A DNA stretch of 12,079 bases from Candidatus Gastranaerophilales bacterium (lineage in GTDB: Bacteria; Cyanobacteriota; Vampirovibrionia; Gastranaerophilales; Gastranaerophilaceae): positions 1-12,079 of the forward strand of contig CAJONH010000314.1 of the NCBI GenBank assembly GCA_905235825.1, read 5' to 3'. Positions 1-6,563 of the stretch are shown here, piece after piece (the stretch's first letter is position 1; each line of letters starts with the position of its first letter). The notes under the pieces were generated by a model. It worked only from the letters and a program-made list of their open reading frames with translations, had not been told where the DNA came from and did not search any database. Both the position numbers and the translations under genes were made by a program.

Positions 1-3
1 AAA

Positions 4-75
4 TGGGCCCGGTAGGATTCGAACCTACGACCAAGGGATTATGAGTCCCCTGCGCTACCGCTGCGCCACAAGCCC
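4..75 (-). tRNA. tRNA with CAT anticodon (elongator Met or Ile2)
   Basis: The minus strand folds as a complete 72-nt cloverleaf. The 7-bp acceptor stem is GGGCTTG/CGGGCCC with discriminator A. The D-stem is GCGC/GCGC around a 7-nt loop containing GG, the anticodon stem is GGGGA/TCCCT with loop CTCATAA, and the T-arm is GTAGG-TTCGAAT-CCTAC. The anticodon is CAT. It is not the initiator: base pair 1-72 is a normal G-C, and the anticodon stem lacks the three consecutive G-C pairs next to the loop. It could be elongator tRNA-Met, or tRNA-Ile2 whose C34 is converted to lysidine by TilS; the sequence alone does not settle which. The bases after the discriminator read TTT, so CCA must be added after transcription. 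Confidence 0.95.
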
Positions 76-123
76 ATTACTTAACTTTAAAATTTTGAAC
101 TACCAGCTCAAAACCTTACTTAT

Positions 124-152
124 AGACTAGCATAGAGATTTTGTATTGTCAA
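124..152 (-). promoter_or_regulatory. sigma70-type promoter for the tRNA
   Basis: On the minus strand a perfect -35 box TTGACA (147-152) lies 17 bases before TAGTCT (124-129), a weak -10 match. Predicted transcription starts near 117, about 40 bases before the tRNA 5' end. The ideal -35 box and spacing support the call; the -10 box is the weak point. Confidence 0.5.
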
Positions 153-195
153 TGCATTTTTATTCTTTTATTAAATCTCTAATAAAAAATTTTAT

Positions 196-225
196 AAAAA
201 AGATGCGAACAATATTGTTCGCATC
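196..225 (-). terminator. Rho-independent terminator of the 246-1163 gene
   Basis: Positions 202-225 are a perfect 24-base palindrome (GATGCGAAC, AATATT, GTTCGCATC). On the minus strand it is followed at once by six T (196-201). It lies about 20 bases past the stop codon at 246, so it ends the minus-strand gene cleanly before the tRNA promoter. Confidence 0.88.
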
Positions 226-245
226 TCTCCTATATTTTATAATTC

Positions 246-1163
246 CTATTTTCTGTCTGTTAACAGGAATAAACTTACCAAATCATTAATTTGAGTTACA
301 TTTTTTTGATACTCTTGTACAGATTGTTCTAATTGCATAATGTTAGTCTTATATTCTTGAATTTTTAACATACATTCTCTTGTATTTGTATTCAATTCTT
401 CCTGAACTTCCTGTGCTTCTTTTAAAACACCAGCCATCGGCAATCCCATAGCTTCAAGAGTTTGTCTTATTATTTGTGCACCCGTCTGCTTTGTAACTCC
501 GACAGGAAGTGACGATATTAGATTTCTTAATACTGCAACATTTGTAGGAATTCTGATTGACACTGTTGTTGAAACTACAGATTTCTTAGGTTCTTCACTT
601 AAAGGCATATTTGTATTAAACGATGATATTGCCATACCGGATTGAGGTTTAAATGATAAAGCTGCTTCATTTCCTGATTTAAATAAAGGTGTTTCAGGAA
701 TAGGTTCTTTTAACGGATGCTCTAATGTAGGTTCCGTTTCTTCCGTTGCTTTGTTTAATACACTATCATTCATACTTTGTATATCAAATGTTGTTTCTGT
801 TAAATTTTCTTCTTTCATATTTTGAACATCAAATTTAGTATCCGAAACATTTTCATTTACTATTGGTGTAAATGTTTCTTCCTGCATTTTGCTTATATCA
901 AATGTTGACTCTTCCGAATTTGTATTTTCATCGATATTTATATTAAATGTTTCAGAAACACTGTTTTCTTCTTCTACAATTACATTTTCGTTATTTTTTT
1001 GTGACGATACTTCTTGCAGTGCATCAAAATCGGCATCCGTTACATCATTCTCATTAATATTGCTATCTATCGACTGTATCGGTGTTATATCTGCTTCAGC
1101 CTGTCTTTTTAATGCCTCAACTATCTTTTTGCCTACCCCTTCAGGGAGTTGATTTTTTGCCAT
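246..1163 (-). CDS. Unrecognised protein: acidic disordered repeats plus C-terminal coiled coil
   Basis: I do not recognise this 305-residue protein. It begins with a basic, probably helical stretch (residues 1-25). A long acidic, Asn/Glu/Thr-rich, probably disordered region follows (about 30-160). This region carries a short repeated motif, F-D-[IV]-x-x-M, at residues 88, 111 and 126, with a looser relative (FDALQEV) near 46. A Pro-rich hinge (150-190) leads into a more ordered C-terminal part: a beta-like stretch at 198-210, then an apparent helix pair and coiled coil at about 228-297. There is no signal peptide or membrane segment, so it is probably cytoplasmic. The layout suggests a scaffold or adaptor: short linear binding motifs on a flexible arm attached to an oligomerising coil. 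That role is inference. It has its own promoter (1197-1225) and terminator (196-225), so it is probably a single-gene unit. A possible ribosome site (AGAGGG) lies unusually far, about 12 bases, before the ATG. Confidence 0.85.
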   Translation of the reverse strand: MAKNQLPEGVGKKIVEALKRQAEADITPIQSIDSNINENDVTDADFDALQEVSSQKNNENVIVEEENSVSETFNINIDENTNSEESTFDISKMQEETFTPIVNENVSDTKFDVQNMKEENLTETTFDIQSMNDSVLNKATEETEPTLEHPLKEPIPETPLFKSGNEAALSFKPQSGMAISSFNTNMPLSEEPKKSVVSTTVSIRIPTNVAVLRNLISSLPVGVTKQTGAQIIRQTLEAMGLPMAGVLKEAQEVQEELNTNTRECMLKIQEYKTNIMQLEQSVQEYQKNVTQINDLVSLFLLTDRK

Positions 1164-1196
1164 GATAATATTATTCCCTCTTTAATTTACGAATAT

Positions 1197-1225
1197 ATTA
1201 TAAATTAAAAATAAAATATTTTCAA
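1197..1225 (-). promoter_or_regulatory. Consensus sigma70-type promoter for the 246-1163 gene
   Basis: On the minus strand TTGAAA (1220-1225) and a perfect TATAAT (1197-1202) are separated by exactly 17 bases. Transcription would start near 1190, giving a leader of about 27 bases that contains AGAGGG. The promoter lies just past the stop of the parvulin gene, separating the two units. Confidence 0.68.
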
Positions 1226-1230
1226 TAAAT

Positions 1231-1656
1231 TTATATTTCTTGTAACTCCAAATATTTATACGGGTTATACTTAAAATTACTTTCATCCGAATAATATTTT
1301 ATTTTCGTTACTTTAACTATATGCCATCCGTATTTTGTTTCAATCGGCTGTGAAAGTTCATTTCTTTTCAGGGTAAAAACCGCATTATTTATGCTGTTTT
1401 CTAATCGTCCTCTTTGCGTATAGCCTATATCTCCGCCTGTTTCTTTTGAATCTAATGAATATTCTTTTGCCATATCTTCAAAATTTTTTCCGTCCGAAAT
1501 ATTTTGACGTATTATTTTTGCTTCTTCTTCGGAATTAACCAAAATATGACTTACCCTGACTTCCATTTTGTCGCTGTTTTTACCAAAATATGTGATAGGA
1601 AAGTAAACAGCATAAATTATCAAAATCAAACACGACAATTTTAATATTGTTTTCAT
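1231..1656 (-). CDS. Membrane-anchored parvulin-type peptidyl-prolyl isomerase (PpiC/PrsA-like)
   Basis: This protein is predicted to catalyse cis-trans isomerisation of Xaa-Pro bonds and act as a foldase on the outer face of the cytoplasmic membrane. From the chosen ATG it has 141 residues. Residues 5-24 form one hydrophobic signal anchor (ILKLSC...YFPITYF) with no convincing lipobox. A single rotamase domain follows at about 32-118, with the family signatures RVSHILV, GGDIGY, F-x-x-x-x-x-E-L-S-x-P-I and YGWHIVKV. It is much shorter than PrsA or SurA, having essentially no chaperone arms, so it is a minimal foldase. An in-frame start 60 bases upstream would run into the preceding kinase gene; the ATG at 1656 has a good AGGA ribosome site and follows the kinase stop by 7 bases, so I prefer it. 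It appears to be the last gene of the nanE-nanK operon. Confidence 0.88.
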   Translation of the reverse strand: MKTILKLSCLILIIYAVYFPITYFGKNSDKMEVRVSHILVNSEEEAKIIRQNISDGKNFEDMAKEYSLDSKETGGDIGYTQRGRLENSINNAVFTLKRNELSQPIETKYGWHIVKVTKIKYYSDESNFKYNPYKYLELQEI

Positions 1657-1663
1657 ATTATCC

Positions 1664-2596
1664 TCACTTATTTTTATTATACAACAATTTTTCTGCAGCC
1701 AATAAAGCAGCACCAATCATGCCTGCATTATTTCCGGCTTTTGCATGTTTTATTTTTACGGGAGATACTACGTTTTGTGCATTTACTGCATTTTGAATTT
1801 CTTCCGTATTGATATATTCCCCCATACCACCTGATATTATTACGCTGTCAGGGTCAAAAATATTTACAATTCCCGAAATTCCCGTTATAATATCTTGTTT
1901 CCATATATTGAAAACTTCAAGAGAATATTTGTCATTTTGTTTTACACCTTCAGTTATATCATAAGTAGTTATATCCTTTGGATTTTTATTTTTGTATATA
2001 CCTGATTTAAATATTTCATTTGTTTCGGCAATTTCTTCTGCAGTCCGTTTCAATCCCGTTCCGGAAGCATAACATTCAAAGCAATTTTTCCTTCCGCAGG
2101 TGCATTTCCTATTTCTGCTGTTTATTTTTATATGACCGACTTCTCCGCCTCTGCCTGATTTTCCCCGTAAAAGTTTTCCGTCAACTATAAATCCGCCGCC
2201 AACACCTGTCCCCAGTGTTATTGTTATTGTATTATTTTCACCTTGTGCCGCTCCGACTTTATATTCTGCCCATGCCGCCGCATTTGCATCATTTTCAACG
2301 TATACAGGTTTATTTGTTAATGTTGAAAAATCAATTAAATGATATCCTTCCGGCATGTTTGCAGTTGATGATTCTACTTTTGTATTTGATAAATTTACGG
2401 CACCTGCTGTCGCAAATGCTACCGCATCAATTTCCTTTTCAAAAGTTTTTATTATATTCTCAAACGTTATTTTAAGATTTTTTATATCTTTTGGGGTTGC
2501 TATACGCTGAATTTCAATTAAAAATTTTCCGTTTTCATCTATAACAGCATAAGCAATCTTTGTTCCGCCTACATCTATCGCTAATATTTTCGCCAC
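1664..2596 (-). CDS. nanK: ROK-family sugar kinase, probable N-acetylmannosamine kinase
   Basis: This is a ROK kinase predicted to phosphorylate N-acetylmannosamine to ManNAc-6-P with ATP, in the cytoplasm. Visible motifs in the 310-residue product are the phosphate-binding DVGGTK at residues 8-13 and VENDANAAAWAE with the catalytic Asp near 103. The GTGVGGG loop lies at about 129-135. The ROK zinc site has His in GEVGH (about 155) and the CxCGxxxC cysteines at about 165-172. There is no N-terminal helix-turn-helix, so it is a kinase, not a ROK repressor. The substrate is inferred from the adjoining nanE; glucokinase activity is the main alternative. The frame opens upstream with a TTG at 2611, but GTG at 2596 is preceded by AGAGG at good spacing and lies one base past the nanE stop, indicating coupled translation. 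It is followed 7 bases later by the parvulin gene. Confidence 0.85.
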   Translation of the reverse strand: MAKILAIDVGGTKIAYAVIDENGKFLIEIQRIATPKDIKNLKITFENIIKTFEKEIDAVAFATAGAVNLSNTKVESSTANMPEGYHLIDFSTLTNKPVYVENDANAAAWAEYKVGAAQGENNTITITLGTGVGGGFIVDGKLLRGKSGRGGEVGHIKINSRNRKCTCGRKNCFECYASGTGLKRTAEEIAETNEIFKSGIYKNKNPKDITTYDITEGVKQNDKYSLEVFNIWKQDIITGISGIVNIFDPDSVIISGGMGEYINTEEIQNAVNAQNVVSPVKIKHAKAGNNAGMIGAALLAAEKLLYNKNK

Positions 2597-2597
2597 T

Positions 2598-3278
2598 TTA
2601 TCCTCTTTCAATAAATCTTTTTGTTATAAGCTGCGGTCTTGTTACAGCTGAACCTATCACTACAGAATATGCACCTAAGTCAAATGCCTTATCTACTTGA
2701 TTCGGCTCCCAAATTCTGCCCTCTAAAAAAACAGGACAATCCAGTTTTTTTACCAATTGTTCCAATAGTTGAAAATCGGGTTCATCATTATTATTAACAG
2801 AATTTTGAGTATACCCCGATAATGTTGTTGAAATTATATCAAATCCGAGTTCCCTTGCTTTTATTCCTTCCTCTAATGTTGAAATATCAGCCATAGCAAG
2901 TCTGTTAGAAATTTTTATATATTTAATAATTTCCTCTAAACTTTCTTTTGGACGCATACGCTGAGTTGCATCCCTTGCAACTATATCTGCACCTGCATTT
3001 ATTACTTCTTTAATTTCTTTTAATGCAGGAGTAATATAAACAACCGATTTCCAATTTTCAGGAAGTTTATCGGGTTTAGTTAAACCTATAACAGGTACAT
3101 TAAAAAAGTGTTTTGCGTTTTTTATATCACGTTCCCCAGCTAGCCTTAATCCTTTTGCACCGCCATTTATAACCGATTTCATCATTGCATTAATTGCTGC
3201 TTCCTCATATAAAGGTTCCCCCTTCATAGCCTGAACAGAAATTATTACCTGATTTTTTAATTTATTCAATATTTCCAT
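2598..3278 (-). CDS. nanE: N-acetylmannosamine-6-phosphate 2-epimerase
   Basis: NanE converts ManNAc-6-P to GlcNAc-6-P in sialic acid/ManNAc catabolism, feeding the GlcNAc-6-P deacetylase and deaminase steps. The 226-residue length fits the family. It is a single TIM barrel with recognisable family segments: ISVQAMKGEPL near residue 13, NGGAKGLRLAG near 38, GLTKPD with the likely catalytic Lys at 68, GADIVARDATQRMRP near 96, MADISTLEEG near 129, TTLSGYT near 151, FLEGRI with the likely catalytic Glu at 186, and VVIGSAVTRP near 206. It is transcribed just ahead of the ROK kinase, the classical nanE-nanK pairing. No sialate lyase (NanA) or sialate transporter lies in the window, so the substrate may arrive as ManNAc or from genes elsewhere. 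No clear Shine-Dalgarno sequence precedes the ATG. Confidence 0.93.
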   Translation of the reverse strand: MEILNKLKNQVIISVQAMKGEPLYEEAAINAMMKSVINGGAKGLRLAGERDIKNAKHFFNVPVIGLTKPDKLPENWKSVVYITPALKEIKEVINAGADIVARDATQRMRPKESLEEIIKYIKISNRLAMADISTLEEGIKARELGFDIISTTLSGYTQNSVNNNDEPDFQLLEQLVKKLDCPVFLEGRIWEPNQVDKAFDLGAYSVVIGSAVTRPQLITKRFIERG

Positions 3279-3335
3279 ACTTATTATTTTATAATAAATT
3301 AAATTTTTTTCACAGATGAGATATAGAAATGTTTT

Positions 3336-4562
3336 TTATTCGGAATACCCCTTTAAATAATTAATCGCAAATTTTATTTCATCTTCTTTTGTTATTATTT
3401 TTCCGTTTAGTTTTAATTTAATGATTTCTTTAAACAATTTTCCAAATAAACAGGAAGGCGGATATCCGAGATTAATCAAATCTTTGCCTGATATTTCAAC
3501 TTTTACGTATTTTAATTTTTCCCAAAATTTAAAAACTGAAATATCGCCCGTTATTAAATAATAAATTACCGGAGTTAATTCTGATGTTTTAACAAAAGAA
3601 TTATATATTTTAATATTATCATTTTTATCTATGGGATAATTTGGTAAAAGAGTTTTTACTTCATTTAAAATTTTTTGTTCATTTGTATTTAAATTTAATC
3701 TTTTGCTGTCAAAATCAGAATTTACAAGCAGTAAAACCATATAAACCAAATACAAGTTATTTATATCCATATAATTCTTAACTTCAATCAGTCTGTCATT
3801 ATTAAAATGAGTTATAGGCTTATTACATATAAGTTTATATATTTTTTTATCTATAAAATTATTGTAGATATTATCTTTTTTTATGCTGAAATATTGCTTT
3901 AATTCATTTTTAATTCGTTCCAAAGGAATTTTATTATCCACACTATCAAGATAATTTTGCATTAATGTATTTGTTTTATTTTCAATATCAAAATCAAAAC
4001 GCATTTGAAATTTAATTGCACGAATTATTCTTGAAGGATCATCCATAAAACTTTTGTCATGTATAATTCTAATTTGCTTCTTCTTAATGTCATTATATCC
4101 GTCAAAATAATCAACAAGGGCATACTTATCAATTCCTGTAAGATTAAGAGCCATTGTATTTATTGTAAAATCACGTCTTTTAACATCTTCCTTGAGTGAA
4201 CATCCGAAATTATCCGCAATCGGCAATTGTCCGCCGGAAGTATAATATTCTTCTCTCGTTGATGCAAAATCAATAATAATATCTGAATTGTATATTACTT
4301 TTGCGGTTTTTAAGTTTTCTTGCGTAGTTATAACTTTAAAATTTCCTGTTTGTTCAAGTTTTTTACAAAACTCTATGGCATCCCCTTCAACCGTTATATC
4401 TATATCTTTTATTGCATTATTTAATATTAAATCCCTTACTATTCCGCCGATTAAATATATTTTTATATTTGATAATTCAGCTGAATATCCTGCTTGTTCT
4501 ATACATTTTCTGATATTTTCGGGTATTAATTTATTAAATTCATTTTTTAGGTAAATTTTCAT
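3336..4562 (-). CDS. cca: Class II CCA-adding enzyme / poly(A) polymerase family nucleotidyltransferase
   Basis: This protein is predicted to add or repair the 3' CCA of tRNAs, without a nucleic-acid template, using CTP and ATP. The 408 residues show the class II head domain. The nucleotidyltransferase signature LIGGIVRDLIL is at residues 37-47 and the metal-binding DID at 53-55, with a third acidic residue in IIIDFAS near 98. The conserved VKRRDFTINTMAL is at 127-139 and DPSRIIRAIKF, which carries nucleotide-recognition residues, at 175-185. The Lys/Asn/Ile-rich C-terminal half is poorly conserved, as usual for the neck, body and tail. No HD phosphohydrolase domain is seen. The tRNA in this window lacks an encoded CCA, so such an enzyme is needed here. 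The family includes enzymes adding only CC or A and poly(A) polymerases, so the exact activity is not certain. The ATG lies 7 bases after an extended -10 box. Confidence 0.9.
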   Translation of the reverse strand: MKIYLKNEFNKLIPENIRKCIEQAGYSAELSNIKIYLIGGIVRDLILNNAIKDIDITVEGDAIEFCKKLEQTGNFKVITTQENLKTAKVIYNSDIIIDFASTREEYYTSGGQLPIADNFGCSLKEDVKRRDFTINTMALNLTGIDKYALVDYFDGYNDIKKKQIRIIHDKSFMDDPSRIIRAIKFQMRFDFDIENKTNTLMQNYLDSVDNKIPLERIKNELKQYFSIKKDNIYNNFIDKKIYKLICNKPITHFNNDRLIEVKNYMDINNLYLVYMVLLLVNSDFDSKRLNLNTNEQKILNEVKTLLPNYPIDKNDNIKIYNSFVKTSELTPVIYYLITGDISVFKFWEKLKYVKVEISGKDLINLGYPPSCLFGKLFKEIIKLKLNGKIITKEDEIKFAINYLKGYSE

Positions 4563-4568
4563 AATTAA

Positions 4569-4577
4569 ATTATATCA
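4569..4577 (-). promoter_or_regulatory. Extended -10 promoter, possibly giving leaderless cca mRNA
   Basis: The minus strand carries TGATATAAT, a perfect TGnTATAAT extended -10 element. Only six bases separate the TATAAT from the ATG of the CCA-adding enzyme, so transcription would start at or within a base or two of the start codon. No ribosome-binding sequence is present in that gap. No good -35 box is seen (TTCAAG at an over-long 20-base spacing). Confidence 0.45.
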
Positions 4578-4600
4578 GTATTTTTAGATAAGTGCTTGAA

Positions 4601-5362
4601 TTAATTCATTTCAAACAATACTTTAAGTCCGATTAGTGTTAAATCGGGATTGATATAATCAAATTTTCGGGTAATATAATCACTGATAACGGACGAATAA
4701 CCGCCTGTTGCAATAATAACCGCTTTTTCACCCAATTCCCTTTCACATTCAAATATCAATCCGTCTATCATTGCTGCATGACCACGAACAATTCCGGATA
4801 ACATTGCATCTATAGTATTTTTTCCTATTGCATTTTTAGGTGCTTCAATATTTAATTTCGGAAGTTTTGATGTGTGAGAACTTAATGCTTCTGCTTGAAT
4901 TTTCATACCTGCCGTAATAATACCGCCTATAAACTTTTTTTGGGAATTTACAATATCAAAAGAAGTTGCAGTACCAAAATCAATAACAATAGAAGGAGAA
5001 GGATAAAGTGAAGCCGCTGCACACGCATTCGCAATTCTATCCGCACCGACCTGTGAAGGATTATCGGTTTTAATTTGAACATTCATTCGCATTTTGTGCG
5101 AAACTAAAAGAGCTTTAATTCCTATATATTTTTCAACGGCTCTTTCAACGGGTTCTGTTAATTGAACAACAACACTTGATATAACGGCATGTTTTACTTT
5201 ATCTTGAATATCAGCTTCACGTAACAAATTCTTTATAAAAATTCCGAGTTCATCTTCCGTCCTTGTTATTTCAGTTGAAAGCCGCCAAGAATGAACTATA
5301 ACATCACCGCTGAATACACCCAGCGTTATATGTGTATTACCTATATCTATTGTTAAAAGCAT
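4601..5362 (-). CDS. coaX: Type III pantothenate kinase
   Basis: CoaX phosphorylates pantothenate with ATP, the first step of coenzyme A synthesis. Type III enzymes are cytoplasmic ASKHA-fold dimers that resist CoA feedback and need a monovalent cation. The 253-residue length is normal. Visible motifs are the phosphate-binding DIGNTH at residues 6-11, the GADR motif with the catalytic Asp near 108, and IDFGTATSFD at about 127-136. GGIITAGMKIQAEAL follows at about 147-160 and the C-terminal ATGGYSS is near 219. No type I or II pantothenate kinase is in the window. It starts 28 bases after the accB stop, in the same direction, probably as part of the efp-accB-coaX transcript. The ATG lacks an obvious Shine-Dalgarno sequence. 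Confidence 0.95.
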   Translation of the reverse strand: MLLTIDIGNTHITLGVFSGDVIVHSWRLSTEITRTEDELGIFIKNLLREADIQDKVKHAVISSVVVQLTEPVERAVEKYIGIKALLVSHKMRMNVQIKTDNPSQVGADRIANACAAASLYPSPSIVIDFGTATSFDIVNSQKKFIGGIITAGMKIQAEALSSHTSKLPKLNIEAPKNAIGKNTIDAMLSGIVRGHAAMIDGLIFECERELGEKAVIIATGGYSSVISDYITRKFDYINPDLTLIGLKVLFEMN

Positions 5363-5390
5363 AATATTTTTATAAACTTTCGTTTATTTA

Positions 5391-5849
5391 TTATTCAACA
5401 TACATTAAAACCTGACCAAATTCAACGCTGTCACCGTTTTTAACGCATATTTCGGTAATTTTACCCGATGCATCCGCTTCAATTTCGTTCATTAATTTCA
5501 TTGCTTCGATTATACAAATAATCTGACCAATAGAAATATTATCTCCAACTTTAACAAAAGGAGCATCATTTGGTGAAGGTGCCGAATAAAACGTACCTAC
5601 CATAGGAGCCGTAACGGGCTTTCCTTTATGAGCAGATGTTTTTGTATCATCAGCTTTTTTTGCGGGAGCAGAAACAACCTGAGAAGTAGCAGTTGCCCCC
5701 ATAACCTGAGGTATTGCACCAACCAAAGCCTGAGGTTTCTCACGTCTGAAAGAAACTGCTCTTTCATCATCTTCCAAAGTTATTTCACTCAAGTCGTTTT
5801 CACGAACGATTTTAGCCAGTTTTTCAAGATATTCCAAATCAAATTTCAT
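5391..5849 (-). CDS. accB: Biotin carboxyl carrier protein of acetyl-CoA carboxylase
   Basis: AccB carries the carboxyl group on biotin between biotin carboxylase (AccC) and carboxyltransferase (AccAD), making malonyl-CoA for fatty-acid synthesis. The 152 residues match the family. An N-terminal helical segment (1-35) leads to an Ala/Pro/Thr-rich flexible linker (about 40-78). The C-terminal biotinyl domain (about 79-152) contains APMVGTFY at 81-88 and the biotinylation motif EAMKLMNE, with the modified lysine at residue 118. It starts 4 bases after the efp stop. This tight efp-accB arrangement is known from cyanobacteria and is the main lineage clue in the window. Confidence 0.96.
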   Translation of the reverse strand: MKFDLEYLEKLAKIVRENDLSEITLEDDERAVSFRREKPQALVGAIPQVMGATATSQVVSAPAKKADDTKTSAHKGKPVTAPMVGTFYSAPSPNDAPFVKVGDNISIGQIICIIEAMKLMNEIEADASGKITEICVKNGDSVEFGQVLMYVE

Positions 5850-5853
5850 TTTA

Positions 5854-6411
5854 TTAAACTCTGTCTAAATACTCATTTGTTCTTGTATCAACTCTTATAA
5901 CCGTACCTGTCGTAACAAAGAAAGGCACGTTTACAACAGCTCCTGTTTCGAGAGTTGCAGGTTTTGTTCCGCCTTGAGCTGTATTTCCTTTTTCTGCAGG
6001 AGGTGTATCAATAACTTCCAGTTCAACAAAATTCGGTATATCAACACCTATAATATTTGTACCGTGAAGAAGAATTGCTACATTCATATTTTCTTTTAAA
6101 TATTTAACACCATCGCCTATTTTATCTGCTGAAACAGAGATTTGTTCATAAGATTCCAAATCCATCATTACATAGTCATTACCTTCTTTATAGAGATACT
6201 GCATATCTCTTTTATCAAGAGTAGCTTTAGCGACTTTTTCACCTGCTCTGAATGTTTTTTCAACTACGTTGCCCGTTTCGGCATTTTTAAGTTTTGTTCT
6301 TACAAACGCTGCACCTTTTCCTGGTTTTACGTGCATAAATTCTACAACATTCCATAGACCGCCGTCTATTTCAAGTGTTAAACCTGTTTTTAAATCATTT
6401 ACCGATATCAT
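5854..6411 (-). CDS. efp: Translation elongation factor P
   Basis: EF-P binds between the P and E sites of stalled ribosomes and speeds peptide bonds at consecutive prolines. The 185-residue protein has the expected three beta-barrel domains: a KOW-like N-domain, a middle OB-type domain, and a C-terminal domain with the family segment near 162-185 (VNVPFFVTTGTVIRVDTRTNEYL). The tip loop reads VKPGKGAAFVRTK with the tip lysine at residue 32, the position modified in several lineages. No modification enzyme gene (EpmA, EpmB, YmfI) is seen here, so the modification state is unknown. The ATG has a clear AAGGA ribosome site 7 bases upstream and is the first gene of the leftward block, with a TATAAT just ahead. 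Confidence 0.97.
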   Translation of the reverse strand: MISVNDLKTGLTLEIDGGLWNVVEFMHVKPGKGAAFVRTKLKNAETGNVVEKTFRAGEKVAKATLDKRDMQYLYKEGNDYVMMDLESYEQISVSADKIGDGVKYLKENMNVAILLHGTNIIGVDIPNFVELEVIDTPPAEKGNTAQGGTKPATLETGAVVNVPFFVTTGTVIRVDTRTNEYLDRV

Positions 6412-6428
6412 ATATTTTCCTTTATTAA

Positions 6429-6434
6429 ATTATA
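6429..6434 (-). promoter_or_regulatory. Probable -10 box of the efp operon promoter
   Basis: A perfect TATAAT on the minus strand lies 17 bases before the efp ATG. Transcription from it would start near 6422, leaving a short leader that holds AAGGA. The -35 position (ATGTTA at 17-base spacing) matches only half of the consensus. The AT-richness of the divergent region lowers confidence. Confidence 0.4.
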
Positions 6435-6563
6435 GACTATATTTTACAATATAACATAAAATTATAATTTTTCATAAATTGTAAAAAATAATTTACCTCT
6501 GTTATTTATTTCGTTTAAATTTATACTGTTTGAAGTAGAATTAAATAAGGTATGGAGAAGTTA

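Noticed and set aside
4..75. Initiator tRNA-fMet
   Set aside because: The acceptor begins with a paired G1-C72, and the anticodon stem has A-T next to the loop instead of three G-C pairs.
202..225. GAAC...GTTC palindrome as a possible LexA/SOS operator
   Set aside because: The gap between GAAC and GTTC is six bases, not four. The whole 24 bases form one hairpin followed by a T-run just past a stop codon, which is a terminator.
889..1152. Plus-strand open frames opposite several genes (also at 2215, 4288, 5628, 7894, 8301 and others)
   Set aside because: They lie antisense within well-supported genes, have hydrophobic or low-complexity composition typical of mirror frames, and lack ribosome sites or recognisable domains.
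1664..2596. ROK-family transcriptional repressor (NagC/XylR type)
   Set aside because: There is no N-terminal DNA-binding extension; the phosphate-binding DVGGTK motif starts within ten residues of the N-terminus.
6499..6527. Promoter for nhaC (TATACT at 6522-6527)
   Set aside because: The -10 match is fair but no convincing -35 or TG extension is present, and the region is too AT-rich to trust a single hexamer.
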